Assembly (NCBI RefSeq): GCF_014646295.1
Contig: NZ_BMNE01000003.1
Coordinates: 245,800-309,799, forward strand
Length of the DNA: 64,000 bases
Origin: Nocardia rhizosphaerihabitans
Lineage (GTDB): Bacteria; Actinomycetota; Actinomycetes; Mycobacteriales; Mycobacteriaceae
Direction of reading: 5' to 3'
Below, piece after piece: positions 8,051-16,965 of this stretch. Positions within the stretch are counted from its first letter, which is position 1, and every line of letters begins with the position of its first letter. A program made the position numbers and the translations under genes. The notes beneath the pieces were generated by a model. It was given only the letters and a program-made list of their open reading frames with translations, was not told the DNA's origin and ran no database searches.

Positions 8051-9052
8051 ATGAAGAAGCTGATCAACGATCCGGCGACGGTGATCCACGACGCGCTGAC
8101 CGGTCTCGCCGCGGCGCATCCGGAGCTGCGGGTCGACCTGGACAACCGGCTGGTGTTGCGCGCCGAGCCGCCGGCACCGGGCAAGGTGGCGTTGCTTTCG
8201 GGTGGCGGCTCCGGGCACGAGCCGCTGCACAGCGGGTTCGTGGGTCTCGGCATGCTCGACGCCGCCTGTGCCGGTGAGGTTTTCACCTCCCCGGTACCGG
8301 ACCAGATCGTGGCCGCGACCACCGCCGTCGACGCGGGCGCCGGGGTGCTGCATCTGGTCAAGAACTACACCGGTGACGTGATGAACTTCGAGATGGCCGC
8401 CGAACTGGCCGCCGCCGAGACCGGTGCCACGGTGCTGTCGGTGATCATCGACGACGACGTCGCCGTGCAGGACAGCCTGTACACCGCGGGCCGTCGTGGT
8501 GTCGGCGGCACCGTGGTGGCGGAGAAGATCGCGGGTGCCGCGGCCGAACAGGGCCGTCCGCTGGCGGCGGTGGCCGAGGTCGCGCGGACGGTCAACGAGC
8601 GCACCCGGAGCATGGGGATGGCGCTGACCTCGTGCACGGTGCCCGCCGCGGGCAAGCCCACCTTCGTACTCGGCGAGGACGAGATGGAGGTCGGTGTCGG
8701 TATCCACGGCGAGCCGGGACGCCGTCGCACCGCACTCGCACCGGCGAAGGACGTGGCCGCGATGCTGGTCGAGCCGATCCTCGCCGATCTGCCGTTCGGC
8801 AGGGGTGACCGGGTGATCTGCTTCGTCAACGGGCTGGGCGGTACTCCGCTGCTCGAGTTGTACATCGTGTTCGGGGAGGTCGCCCGGATCCTCGCCGCGC
8901 ACGGTGTCGAGATCGCGCGCTCACTGGTCGGCCCGTACATCACCTCGCTGGAGATGGCCGGTTGTTCGGTGACGCTGACCAAGCTCGACGACGACCTGCT
9001 GGCACTGTGGGACGCGCCGGTGCGCACGCCCGCGCTGCGCTGGGGAGTCTGA
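8051..9052 (+). CDS. dhaK: dihydroxyacetone kinase subunit DhaK
   Basis: 333-residue substrate-binding subunit of PTS-type dihydroxyacetone kinase, which makes dihydroxyacetone phosphate for glycolysis. GGGSGHEP at 51-58 and [10 protein letters not shown] with His219, the residue that binds dihydroxyacetone covalently as a hemiaminal in E. coli DhaK, are present; [12 protein letters not shown] is the conserved late motif. It lacks the C-terminal DhaL domain of ATP-dependent kinases, consistent with the separate dhaL that follows. Start ATG follows GAGGAG. The stop TGA overlaps the dhaL ATG by one base. Confidence 0.96.
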   Translation: MKKLINDPATVIHDALTGLAAAHPELRVDLDNRLVLRAEPPAPGKVALLSGGGSGHEPLHSGFVGLGMLDAACAGEVFTSPVPDQIVAATTAVDAGAGVLHLVKNYTGDVMNFEMAAELAAAETGATVLSVIIDDDVAVQDSLYTAGRRGVGGTVVAEKIAGAAAEQGRPLAAVAEVARTVNERTRSMGMALTSCTVPAAGKPTFVLGEDEMEVGVGIHGEPGRRRTALAPAKDVAAMLVEPILADLPFGRGDRVICFVNGLGGTPLLELYIVFGEVARILAAHGVEIARSLVGPYITSLEMAGCSVTLTKLDDDLLALWDAPVRTPALRWGV

Positions 9053-9672
9053 TGACGACGATCGATGCGACGCGGTGGCTGCGCGTGTTCGCCGCGCTGA
9101 TCGACGAACACACCGACGAACTCACCGCGCTCGACGCCGCCATCGGTGACGCCGACCACGGCAGCAATATGCAGCGCGGCACCGCGGCCGTCGTCGCCGC
9201 GCTCGAGGACGATCCCCAGCCGACCGCGGGCGCGGTACTCAAACAGGTAGGCATGGTCTTGGTTCGTAGCGTCGGCGGTGCCAGCGGACCGCTCTACGGC
9301 ACGTTCTTCCTGCGTAGCGCCACCGCGACCGGCGATGGCGAGCTCGACGGGCCGGCCTTCGCCGCGGCATTCCGGGCCGGTCTCGACGGCGTGGTCGCCC
9401 GGGGCAAGGCCGAAACGGGGGACAAGACAATGGTCGACGCGCTCGTGCCCGCGGCCGACGCACTCGACGAGCAGCTTGCCGCCGGGGCCGACCTGGCCGT
9501 GGCACTGGATGCCGCGCTGGCCGCGGCGACGACCGGGCGCGACGCGACCATCCCCCTTGTCGCCCGCAAGGGTCGTGCGTCTTATCTAGGGGAACGCAGT
9601 GCGGGACACCAAGATCCGGGCGCGACCAGCGCGGCCTTGCTGGTCGCCGCGGCCGGGCAGGCGCTACGGTGA
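9052..9672 (+). CDS. dhaL: dihydroxyacetone kinase subunit DhaL
   Basis: 206-residue ADP-binding subunit. The ADP/Mg site motif IGDADHGSNM lies at 31-40; VGGASGPLYGTFF and the late SYLGERSAGHQDPGATS motif are the other DhaL hallmarks. In PTS-type kinases the ADP stays bound and is rephosphorylated by DhaM. The start shares a base with the dhaK stop, and its TGA overlaps the GTG of dhaM (GTGA), so the three genes are tightly coupled. Confidence 0.96.
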   Translation: MTTIDATRWLRVFAALIDEHTDELTALDAAIGDADHGSNMQRGTAAVVAALEDDPQPTAGAVLKQVGMVLVRSVGGASGPLYGTFFLRSATATGDGELDGPAFAAAFRAGLDGVVARGKAETGDKTMVDALVPAADALDEQLAAGADLAVALDAALAAATTGRDATIPLVARKGRASYLGERSAGHQDPGATSAALLVAAAGQALR

Positions 9673-12143
9673 TCGGGATCGTCGTGGTCTCGCACAGTCA
9701 CACGCTCGCGCACGCGGCGGTCGCGCTGGCCGGGGAGATGCTGGGCGGGCAGCCGGTGCGGATCGAGATCGCGGCCGGGCTGGACGAGCAGACCTTCGGG
9801 ACCGACGCCGTCGCCGTCTCGGAGGCCATCGCCGCCGCCGACAGCGGCGACGGGGTGCTGGTGCTGATGGATATGGGCAGTGCGGTGCTGTCGGCCGAAC
9901 TCGCGCTGGATCTGCTGGCGGACGATCATCGGGTGCGGCTGTGCGCGGCGCCGTTCGTGGAAGGGCTGATCGCGGCCGCGGTGTCGGCATCGGGCGGGGC
10001 TGATCTGGACGAGGCGGCGGCCGAGGCATCGAATGCGTTGGCGGGCAAGCAGACTCACCTCGATGCGGATGCCGGGAGTGCCCCGTCCGGGATTTCGGAG
10101 AGCGGAAGAGTGCAACGAGCCGCCGAAATCGCCCGCGTGATCGAATGGAACGGCCGGGGGTTCGTCGCTGAGTCCGCCCCCGTGTCGCGGGCCGAATTCG
10201 TCGTCGACAATCCGCACGGTCTGCACGCCAGGCCCGCGGCGCGCCTGGTCGGTGCGGTGCGCGGACTCGACAGTTCCGTGCTGCTGGGCAACCTCACCAC
10301 CGGCGCCGGTCCCGCACCCGCCTCGAGTCTGAGCCGGATCGCCGCGCTGGGTGCACTCGCCGGACATCGCCTCGAAGTCGCGGCGACCGGTGCCGACGCG
10401 GCGGAGGCCGTGGACCGGGTACTTGCCCTCGCCGCACGGCATTTCGACGAAGCACCCGGCCTCGTCACCGAGGCCGCACCGGTGGCGCGCGGGACCGGTC
10501 CGCTGCCCGCCTCGCCCGGCATCGGAATCGGGCCGAGCTGGCAGCTTGCCGCAGCGCAGTTCGACACCGCCGACCTCGACGATCCCGGCCGAGCCGAGAC
10601 CCCTGCGGGCGAGCGGCGCAGGCTCGATGCCGCCATCGGTCGGGTGCGTGCCGAGATCGACCGGCTGCGGGTCACCGCCGGGACGGAAGCCGGCATCTTC
10701 GAGGCACATCAGGTCCTGCTGGACGACACGGAAGTGCTCGACGCCGTCCATTCCCGGATCTCCGCGGGGATGGGCGCGGCACACGCCTGGGCTCGTGTGC
10801 TCGATGACGGTGCGGCGGAGCTGGATCGGCTGCCCGACGAGTACCAGCGAGCGCGTGCCGGCGATCTGCGAGCCGTGCGTGACCAGGTACTGGCCGAACT
10901 GACGGGGCGAGCGACGCGGACGGTCAGCCGCGCAGGAGTACTCGTCGCCGCCGACCTCACCCCCGCGCAGGCCGCCGCGCTGGATCCGGCACAGGTCATG
11001 GGCATTGTGCTGGCCAACGGAAGCCCGACCGCCCACAGCACGATTCTGGTCCGAGCACACGGCATTCCGGCCGTCGTCGGCGCCGGCCGGCGCGTGCTGG
11101 AAACCGCGGCGGGGACCACCGTCGCGCTGGACGGCCAAACCGGTGCGCTGGTCATCGATCCGGATCCGGCCGTTCTGGCCGAATTCACCGAACATGCTGT
11201 GGCGCAACGACTTCAGCGCGCGGCTGCCCTCGCAGCCGCAGGCAAGCCCGCGGTCACCCGCGACGGCGTGACCGTGCATGTGGCGGCGAATATCAGCGAC
11301 CTCGCCGACGCGTCCGCCGCCGTGCGCAACGGCGCCGACCTCGCCGGGCTGGTCCGCACCGAATTCCTGTTCCTCGGCCGGGCGGACGCGCCATCGATCG
11401 ACGAACAGGAACAGGCCTACCGCGCCCTGGCCGAAGCTCTCGACGGGCGCAAACTGATCCTGCGCACCCTCGACGTCGGCGGCGACAAACCCCTGCCCTA
11501 CATCGAGCAGGCACCCGAGGCGAATCCGTTCCTGGGCATGCGCGGTATCCGCCTCACCCTCGCGCGGCCGGAGCTGCTGCGCGATCAGCTGACCGCGATC
11601 GGCCGGGTCGCCGCCGACCACCCCGTCGGAGTGATGTTCCCGATGGTGACCCAGCTGTCGGAACTCCTGGCGGCACGCCTCATGCTGAGTGAGGTTGTCC
11701 CGCCGGACATTCCGCTGGATATCGGCATCATGGTCGAGGTCCCCGCGACCGCGGCCAAGACCGCCGCTTTCGCCGACCACGTCGACTTCCTCAGCATCGG
11801 CACCAACGACCTCACCCAGTACGCCATGGCCGCCGAACGCGGCAACGAATCCCTGGGCTCCCTCGCCGACCCCCTCGACCCCGGCGTCCTGCATCTGATC
11901 GACATGGTGAGCCGGGCGGCCACGGGCCGGGCACGAGTCGCGGTCTGCGGCGAAGCGGCCGCAGACCCGGCCGCGGCCCCGATCCTGCTCGGTCTCGGCG
12001 TCCACGAACTCAGCGTCGGCCCACCAGCGATCCCGCTGGTGAAAGCCGCCGTCCGGGAACTGGATTCGACATCGTGCCGCGCACTCGCCACCCGCGCGCT
12101 GACCTGCTCGTCAGCCGAGGAGGTCAGAGCACTGATCCCCTGA
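9669..12143 (+). CDS. dhaM: DhaM: EIIA-HPr-Enzyme I fusion phosphotransferase
   Basis: 824-residue multidomain phosphocarrier that feeds phosphate from PEP to DhaL-ADP. Domains in order: EIIA-mannose-type (1-125, VVSHSH with His9), HPr (about 175-260, NPHGLHARPA with His186), and a full Enzyme I (about 270-824). In Enzyme I the phospho-His is His456 in GSPTAHSTILVRA, and the PEP-binding barrel is complete: DVGGDK 602, GIRL 626, MVEVPA 688, GTNDLTQY 711, CGE 760-762. E. coli DhaM has only a truncated EI part, so this protein could phosphorylate itself from PEP without separate PTS proteins. GTG start within the GTGA overlap. Confidence 0.95.
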   Translation: MIGIVVVSHSHTLAHAAVALAGEMLGGQPVRIEIAAGLDEQTFGTDAVAVSEAIAAADSGDGVLVLMDMGSAVLSAELALDLLADDHRVRLCAAPFVEGLIAAAVSASGGADLDEAAAEASNALAGKQTHLDADAGSAPSGISESGRVQRAAEIARVIEWNGRGFVAESAPVSRAEFVVDNPHGLHARPAARLVGAVRGLDSSVLLGNLTTGAGPAPASSLSRIAALGALAGHRLEVAATGADAAEAVDRVLALAARHFDEAPGLVTEAAPVARGTGPLPASPGIGIGPSWQLAAAQFDTADLDDPGRAETPAGERRRLDAAIGRVRAEIDRLRVTAGTEAGIFEAHQVLLDDTEVLDAVHSRISAGMGAAHAWARVLDDGAAELDRLPDEYQRARAGDLRAVRDQVLAELTGRATRTVSRAGVLVAADLTPAQAAALDPAQVMGIVLANGSPTAHSTILVRAHGIPAVVGAGRRVLETAAGTTVALDGQTGALVIDPDPAVLAEFTEHAVAQRLQRAAALAAAGKPAVTRDGVTVHVAANISDLADASAAVRNGADLAGLVRTEFLFLGRADAPSIDEQEQAYRALAEALDGRKLILRTLDVGGDKPLPYIEQAPEANPFLGMRGIRLTLARPELLRDQLTAIGRVAADHPVGVMFPMVTQLSELLAARLMLSEVVPPDIPLDIGIMVEVPATAAKTAAFADHVDFLSIGTNDLTQYAMAAERGNESLGSLADPLDPGVLHLIDMVSRAATGRARVAVCGEAAADPAAAPILLGLGVHELSVGPPAIPLVKAAVRELDSTSCRALATRALTCSSAEEVRALIP

Positions 12144-12181
12144 ACGACTACCGCCTGGACGCCGCACGCGGGCGGAGACCT

Positions 12182-12204
12182 GGTTCACCCTCGCCGAGTG
12201 AACC
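12182..12204 (+). terminator. weak hairpin downstream of dhaM
   Basis: GGTTCAC (12182-12188) and GTGAACC (12198-12204), 9-nt loop, 39 bp after the dhaM stop. No T-run. The rest of 12144-12281 holds nothing I can support. Confidence 0.3.
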
Positions 12205-12281
12205 GCGCTCGACCGGCAACCACCCCGGCGTCGTAGCGGGCCGGGTATTCCGGCCATCACAGTCGAGGTCGACCGGCAAGG

Positions 12282-12446
12282 TCAACGGTCGTCTGAATCC
12301 CGCGGCGGGACCGGGCGCGGGCTGGGACCCGAGAGGCGGACCACACCCGCGTCGAGGTCGATCGCCAGCGCGGGATGGTGATCCTGGCCGTCGCTGTCAC
12401 CACTGCCCTCGTTCTGCAGCTTCTTGCCCGGGAACAGTTCGCCCAT
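12282..12446 (-). CDS. small hypothetical protein (54 aa)
   Basis: Short gene below the size of ordinary ORF calls. It begins MGELFPGKKLQNEGSGD and continues with HHPALAIDLDAGVVRLSGP before a Pro/Arg-rich end and TGA. ATG 12446 has GGAG 11 bp upstream; an in-frame GTG at 12455 is an alternative. It starts about 45 bp after the acyltransferase stop on the same strand, so it is probably the last gene of the 12282-18393 operon. The defined MGELFPGKKLQ start and sense-strand composition look genuine, but I recognise no domain. Confidence 0.55.
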   Translation of the reverse strand: MGELFPGKKLQNEGSGDSDGQDHHPALAIDLDAGVVRLSGPSPRPVPPRDSDDR

Positions 12447-12491
12447 GATGCCCACGGCTCCACGATAGCGAGTCCGGGCCGGGCGGGTCCC

Positions 12492-13880
12492 CTACCAGAA
12501 GCGCGGGGTCAGCCCCCAGTCGGCGAATTCCGCGGCGAGGAGTTCCTGCAGGGACTTGCGGGTGGGGAAGCGGTCGGGGTCGCCGCCGGTGACGACCAGG
12601 GTGACGGTGTCGTCGTCGCAGGAGAAGGCGAGGTTGACGCCTACCTCGACCTGCCGGAACAGGTCGACCGGGCCGGGGTTGACGACCGGGCGCATGATGA
12701 CGTCGCGGGCCCGGTGGGGGCCGAGCACGGCGATGTTCTGGGCGGTGCGGCCCATATTGGTGCACAGGCATTCGGGGGCCTTGGCGGTGCGCGCGAACTT
12801 GTGCAGCACCACCTTCGGCAGCAGCATCTGCACCGGCTGCAGGTGCTGGATCGGGGGGATGGTCTCGGGATTGCGATAGGCCAGGCCTGCTGCCTTGAGT
12901 GCGGCGCGGACCGCGGGGAGGTCGGCGCGCTCGCCTGCCCGGTAGGTGACGCTGATCGGCAGGCCGGTGGTGGCGTTGGCGCGGGGATCGTCGGCGACGC
13001 GCATCGAATGGGGGATGTCGACGCGGACGTCGGCGCCGTCGGCGATGCGGCCGCTGCGGCCGAGCAGGCCCACGGCGACGCCGATCAGCAGGCCGTTGGT
13101 GGTGCCGCCGTTGGCGGCGGCGACCGCGTCCCAGTCGGCGAGGTCGACCTGGACGATCGTCTCGGCCGCCTGCCAGGTCTCGGCGTGCGGCAGGCGGGGC
13201 TCGGCCGGACGCGGATTGCGGGCCGGTTCGCTGACCCCGCGGGCACGGCGGGCGGCGCGCACACCGCGGGCGACGGCACGCAACTGTCCCCTGGCATCGG
13301 CGAGGTCGGCGGCGAAGCGGCCCGAGGCCGCCACCGGGCCGACCAGCTTGCCCGCGCCGGCGGCACGGTCGGGGGTCTCGCCGCGATTGAGCCGGCCGAG
13401 GGAATCGACGATGGCGTGCATCATGCCGCCGCCGTCACAGGCGACGTGCGAGGCGACCAGGGTGACGACGGTGCCACCGGACTCCGTGTGCGTACCCGCG
13501 AGCTGCCACACCAACCCGCGCTCGGGGTCGAACTCCACCGCGGCCTGCTCGAGGAACCACTCCAGCACCGCATCGTCGGACAGGGGCGTCGCCGACCAGA
13601 CCAGCGGGAGGGACTCGTCGGCGGGCTCCCAGTGGGCCCGCGCGATCGGGAACCGGGTGGTGCGGACCCGGCGGGCGATGAATCCGGTCGCCAGATGCGC
13701 GTGCCAGCGCCGCAGCAACTCGGGGTCGAGCCGCTCGTCGAACCGGTAAGCCAGCTGGTTGACCAGGGCGTTCGGGTAGAGACTGTGCAGCTTGAAGAAG
13801 AGGTCGTCGTCGGCGGTGATCCGGTTGAGGCCGGCCGATCCGGCGGCGACGGCCGCGACGGCGGGGGAGGTGACGGTCAT
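12492..13880 (-). CDS. condensation/PapA/WS-DGAT superfamily acyltransferase
   Basis: 462-residue CoA- or carrier-dependent acyltransferase-like protein. The family active-site motif HHxxxDG appears as SHVACDGGGMM at about residue 150, where the second His and Asp of the motif are kept. A second half typical of the chloramphenicol-acetyltransferase-like fold follows, with VDIPHSMRVADDP and ATTGLPISVTYRAG segments. ATG 13880 follows GAGGAG, 10 bp after the exporter permease. Given a glycosyltransferase and DrrAB-like exporter upstream, transfer of a fatty or other acyl group to a glycolipid is plausible; the first motif His is replaced by Ser, so a non-standard acceptor is possible. Confidence 0.75.
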   Translation of the reverse strand: MTVTSPAVAAVAAGSAGLNRITADDDLFFKLHSLYPNALVNQLAYRFDERLDPELLRRWHAHLATGFIARRVRTTRFPIARAHWEPADESLPLVWSATPLSDDAVLEWFLEQAAVEFDPERGLVWQLAGTHTESGGTVVTLVASHVACDGGGMMHAIVDSLGRLNRGETPDRAAGAGKLVGPVAASGRFAADLADARGQLRAVARGVRAARRARGVSEPARNPRPAEPRLPHAETWQAAETIVQVDLADWDAVAAANGGTTNGLLIGVAVGLLGRSGRIADGADVRVDIPHSMRVADDPRANATTGLPISVTYRAGERADLPAVRAALKAAGLAYRNPETIPPIQHLQPVQMLLPKVVLHKFARTAKAPECLCTNMGRTAQNIAVLGPHRARDVIMRPVVNPGPVDLFRQVEVGVNLAFSCDDDTVTLVVTGGDPDRFPTRKSLQELLAAEFADWGLTPRFW

Positions 13881-13890
13881 CGGATACTCC

Positions 13891-14748
13891 TCATCGGGAA
13901 CGGAGAGTGCGCACGGTCAGCGGCGCGAAGACGGCGACGACGACCACCGAGGCCACCAGCGACCAGCACGCGTCGGCGCCGACGGTGCCGTGGGCGGCCA
14001 GCTCACGCACCGCGGAGACCAGGTAGGACACCGGATTCACATTCGACACGTGCTGCATCCAGGTCGGCATGGACTCCTCGGGCACCAGGGCATTGGAGGC
14101 GAAGCCGAGGAAGGTGAGCACGAGCATGCACATGCCCTGCACGGCGGCGGGCCGGGCGACGGTGGCGCCGATGAACGCGAACAGCCAGCTGATCGCGGTC
14201 GTGGCGAAGACGACCAGGACCGCACCCGCCAGGAATCCGGCGGTGTGCTCAGGCCGGTAGCCCATGCAGAAGCCGACGATCACCACCGTGATCGCGGCGA
14301 TGAGATAGCGCACCATGCCCGCCAGCAATGCTCCGGCAACCGGTGCCGAGCGGGCGATCGGCATGGCGACGAACCGGTCGAATACGCCCGAATGGATGTC
14401 CTCGGAGAGTTGCACACCGGTGGCGACCGAGGAGGTCAACACGATCTGCACCAAGACGCCGGGAATCATGATGGGCAGGTATGCCTCCATGCTGCCCGCG
14501 ATGGCGGTGCCGAAGATGCTGCCGAACAGCACCGGTCCCACGATGGGAAGCAGGATGGCGTCGTAGAGCAGCTGCGGGCTGTGCCGGAAGGTGAGCAGCC
14601 CGCGCCAGGCCATCATCAGCGAATGCTGCAGGGCGGCAAGCGCACTGACACGGGTAACCCGTGGAGCGCGCACGACCTGTGTGGGCTGTGCGGCGGTCTC
14701 GGTGGTGAGAGTCATGGCGGTTCTCGAACTTTCCCGGAGGGTGGTCAC
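13891..14748 (-). CDS. ABC-2 type exporter permease (DrrB-like)
   Basis: 285 residues with about six membrane segments after a 55-residue cytoplasmic N-terminus; the ABC-2 hallmark FDRFVAMPIARSAPVAGALL loop and late SNVNPVSYLVSAVRELA stretch are clear. The GTG at 14748 overlaps the ATPase stop (GTGA); an internal ATG at 14715 with GGGAAAG upstream is a possible alternative giving 274 residues. Together with the ATPase it should form an exporter of the DrrAB type, the class that moves daunorubicin in streptomycetes and PDIM/phenolic glycolipids in mycobacteria. Confidence 0.92.
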   Translation of the reverse strand: MTTLRESSRTAMTLTTETAAQPTQVVRAPRVTRVSALAALQHSLMMAWRGLLTFRHSPQLLYDAILLPIVGPVLFGSIFGTAIAGSMEAYLPIMIPGVLVQIVLTSSVATGVQLSEDIHSGVFDRFVAMPIARSAPVAGALLAGMVRYLIAAITVVIVGFCMGYRPEHTAGFLAGAVLVVFATTAISWLFAFIGATVARPAAVQGMCMLVLTFLGFASNALVPEESMPTWMQHVSNVNPVSYLVSAVRELAAHGTVGADACWSLVASVVVVAVFAPLTVRTLRSR

Positions 14749-15710
14749 GCCAGGCCGACGCTGTCGGTGGCCTTCGCGTGCCCGGTCAGCGACAGGAACA
14801 CCTCGTTGAGGTCGGGCCGGTCGACCGCGAAACCGCGCAGGGTGATGTCGGCGGCGCGGCAGGCGGCGACGATGTCGGCGCCGAGCGCGACATCACGCAG
14901 GGCGACGGTCAGCATGCCGGTCGAGGAGCCCTCGGGGATGTCACCGGTCAGGTCCTGGATCAGCGTCTCGGCGCGGCGCAGGTCCGCGGTGTCGGGGATG
15001 TCCAGGCGCAGCACCTGTTCGCCGATGGACGCTTTCAGCTCGGCCGCGGTGCCCTCGGCGACCAGCGTGCCACGGTCGATCACCGCGATCCGGTCGGCGA
15101 GCGCGTCGGCTTCCTCGAGGTACTGGGTGGTCAGCAGCACGGTCGCGCCGCGGTCGACGAGGCCGCGCACGATGCCCCACATGCGATCGCGGGTGTGCGG
15201 GTCCAGACCGGTGGTCGGCTCGTCGAGGAAGATCAGCGGTGGCACCGTGATCAGCGTCGCGGCCAGATCGAGGCGGCGGCGCATGCCGCCCGAGAACGCG
15301 GACACACTGCGCCGGGCGACGGCGGAGAGCTCGAATTCGTCCAGAAGTTCGTCGCTGCGTTGCGCCGCTTCGCGCCGGGACAGTCCGAGCAGTCGCCCGA
15401 ACAGGCGCAGATTCTCACCGGCGGTGAGGGTTTCGTCGACGGAGGCGTACTGGCCGGTGAGCCCGATCATCGAGCGGACCGCGGTGGCATCGCGCACCAC
15501 GTCGAAGCCGAACACCTCGGCGCTGCCGCGATCGGGGCGCAGCAGGGTCGCCAGCATGCGGACCGTGGTGGTCTTGCCCGCGCCGTTGGGGCCGAGCATC
15601 GCGAACACCGAACCAGCGGGAATGCTCAGATCGATGCTGCCGACCGCGGTGAAGTCACCGTAGGACTTGCCGAGTCCGCTGGTGCGTACGGCGATTTCGG
15701 TGCTGGTCAC
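14745..15710 (-). CDS. ABC exporter ATP-binding protein (DrrA-like)
   Basis: 321-residue ATPase. GTG 15710 is preceded by GGAGG with 6-bp spacing; the longer open frame upstream belongs to the glycosyltransferase region. Walker A GPNGAGKTT, signature FSGGMRRRLDLA, Walker B LIFLDEPTTGLD and H-loop LLTTQYLEEAD are all present. The C-terminal DUF4162-like extension (residues about 220-321) ends with RPDLNEVFLSLTGHA, typical of DrrA. Start and stop both overlap neighbours by 4 bp (GTGA), making the GT-DrrA-DrrB block strictly coupled. Confidence 0.95.
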   Translation of the reverse strand: MTSTEIAVRTSGLGKSYGDFTAVGSIDLSIPAGSVFAMLGPNGAGKTTTVRMLATLLRPDRGSAEVFGFDVVRDATAVRSMIGLTGQYASVDETLTAGENLRLFGRLLGLSRREAAQRSDELLDEFELSAVARRSVSAFSGGMRRRLDLAATLITVPPLIFLDEPTTGLDPHTRDRMWGIVRGLVDRGATVLLTTQYLEEADALADRIAVIDRGTLVAEGTAAELKASIGEQVLRLDIPDTADLRRAETLIQDLTGDIPEGSSTGMLTVALRDVALGADIVAACRAADITLRGFAVDRPDLNEVFLSLTGHAKATDSVGLA

Positions 15711-16963
15711 TGCAGCCTCCCGGCATGGTCCAGGACGGGTGTCGGGAACGACACGGGGACAAGGGCTTCCACCTCGTCGGCGGCGAGGGCGACGCCGCTG
15801 TCGGGGAAGCGTCCCGCGTAGGCGGCGGCACGGGCGACCACATTCGGATCGGCTACCCGGTCCAGCATGGCGGCCAGCGCGTCCGCGCCGAGATCGGCGA
15901 CGCGCAGGGTGTCGGCCAGGCCGAGCCTCGACAGCGCGCGCCCCCAATACGGTTGATCGGCCTGGATCGAGCAGATCACCTGCGGCACACCGGCACGTAG
16001 CGCGGCGGCTGTCGTGCCCGCCCCGCCATGGTGCACCGCGGCGACGCAGCGCGGGAACACCGCGGCGTGGTCGACCTGGTCGACGATCGCCACCTCGGCC
16101 GACAGCTCGGGCTCGATGCCCGCCCAGCCCGCGGCGAGCAGCAGACGCCTGCCGCGCCGGGCGCAGACCGCGCGCAGCATCGTCACCAGCGCCGCCGGAT
16201 CGTCGACCGCCATCGAACCGAAGCCGACGTAGATCGGCGCCGCACCCGCGTCGAGCCAGGCGGCCAGAGCGGGATCGATCGGGCCGCCGAGGAAACCGTC
16301 GGTGTCGACGGCGAACCCGGTGATCGGGTGCCGATCCGGCAGCTCCGCCGCCAACCCGGGAAACAGGTCGACGTCGTAGGCCTGGATCGACACCCGGTCC
16401 GGCAGCGGATGTTCGACGATCCCGAACTCGGCCAGCGGTTGTGCCAGCGCGGCGTCACGCGCCCACCGCAGCCCGGACCAGATCCGCCGGTTGAGTCCAC
16501 CGGGAATCCGCTGACCCCACGCGGTCGGCACCACCGGCACCGAGCGATTCGGATGGATCGGAAAGAAATGCACTGCGGCCAACGGCAATCCGACGCGCCG
16601 CGCGGCCTTCTCGGCCGCTTCCTCGCCCGCCATCCCGGTCACCAGCACGTCGTGGCCGGGTGCCAGGACGAGCAGGTCACCCACCGCCTCGGCCACACCG
16701 CGCCGCTGCAGATCCAGCACCGCACGCAGCCGCTGACGCGGGCTGAGGCTGCGGAACCGGCGATCGGCGTGCTGGGTGCGCAGCAGTTCGGCACTGTCAC
16801 GACCGAAACCGACGGCGGGGACACCGTGTTCGGTCGCGAACTCGACGAGATTGGGGGCGAGGGCGAGCGTCACCGAGTGCCCGCGAGCCCGCAGTTCGCG
16901 GGCAAGCAGGATGCCGGGCTGGGCATCGCCCCGGCTCCCGGTGAAGGCCAGCAGTGCACGCAT
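15707..16963 (-). CDS. GT1-family glycosyltransferase
   Basis: 418 residues, GT-B fold, UDP/TDP-sugar glycosyltransferase of the erythromycin/UGT type. The N-terminus MRALLAFTGSRGDAQPGILL is the acceptor-side Rossmann start; the C-terminal nucleotide-sugar motif VAAVHHGGAGTTAAALRAG and the following IQADQPYWGRAL fit GT1 enzymes that glycosylate natural products, glycopeptidolipids or phenolic glycolipids. ATG 16963 lies 3 bp after the upstream acyltransferase stop, and its TGA overlaps the exporter ATPase start. It probably attaches the sugar to the compound acylated by the flanking PapA-like enzymes. Confidence 0.92.
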   Translation of the reverse strand: MRALLAFTGSRGDAQPGILLARELRARGHSVTLALAPNLVEFATEHGVPAVGFGRDSAELLRTQHADRRFRSLSPRQRLRAVLDLQRRGVAEAVGDLLVLAPGHDVLVTGMAGEEAAEKAARRVGLPLAAVHFFPIHPNRSVPVVPTAWGQRIPGGLNRRIWSGLRWARDAALAQPLAEFGIVEHPLPDRVSIQAYDVDLFPGLAAELPDRHPITGFAVDTDGFLGGPIDPALAAWLDAGAAPIYVGFGSMAVDDPAALVTMLRAVCARRGRRLLLAAGWAGIEPELSAEVAIVDQVDHAAVFPRCVAAVHHGGAGTTAAALRAGVPQVICSIQADQPYWGRALSRLGLADTLRVADLGADALAAMLDRVADPNVVARAAAYAGRFPDSGVALAADEVEALVPVSFPTPVLDHAGRLQ

Positions 16964-16965
16964 CG

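Noticed and set aside
9582..12005. 807-codon open frame antisense to dhaM
   Set aside because: A by-product of high GC in the third codon position; the sense strand encodes unmistakable EIIA-HPr-EI motifs.
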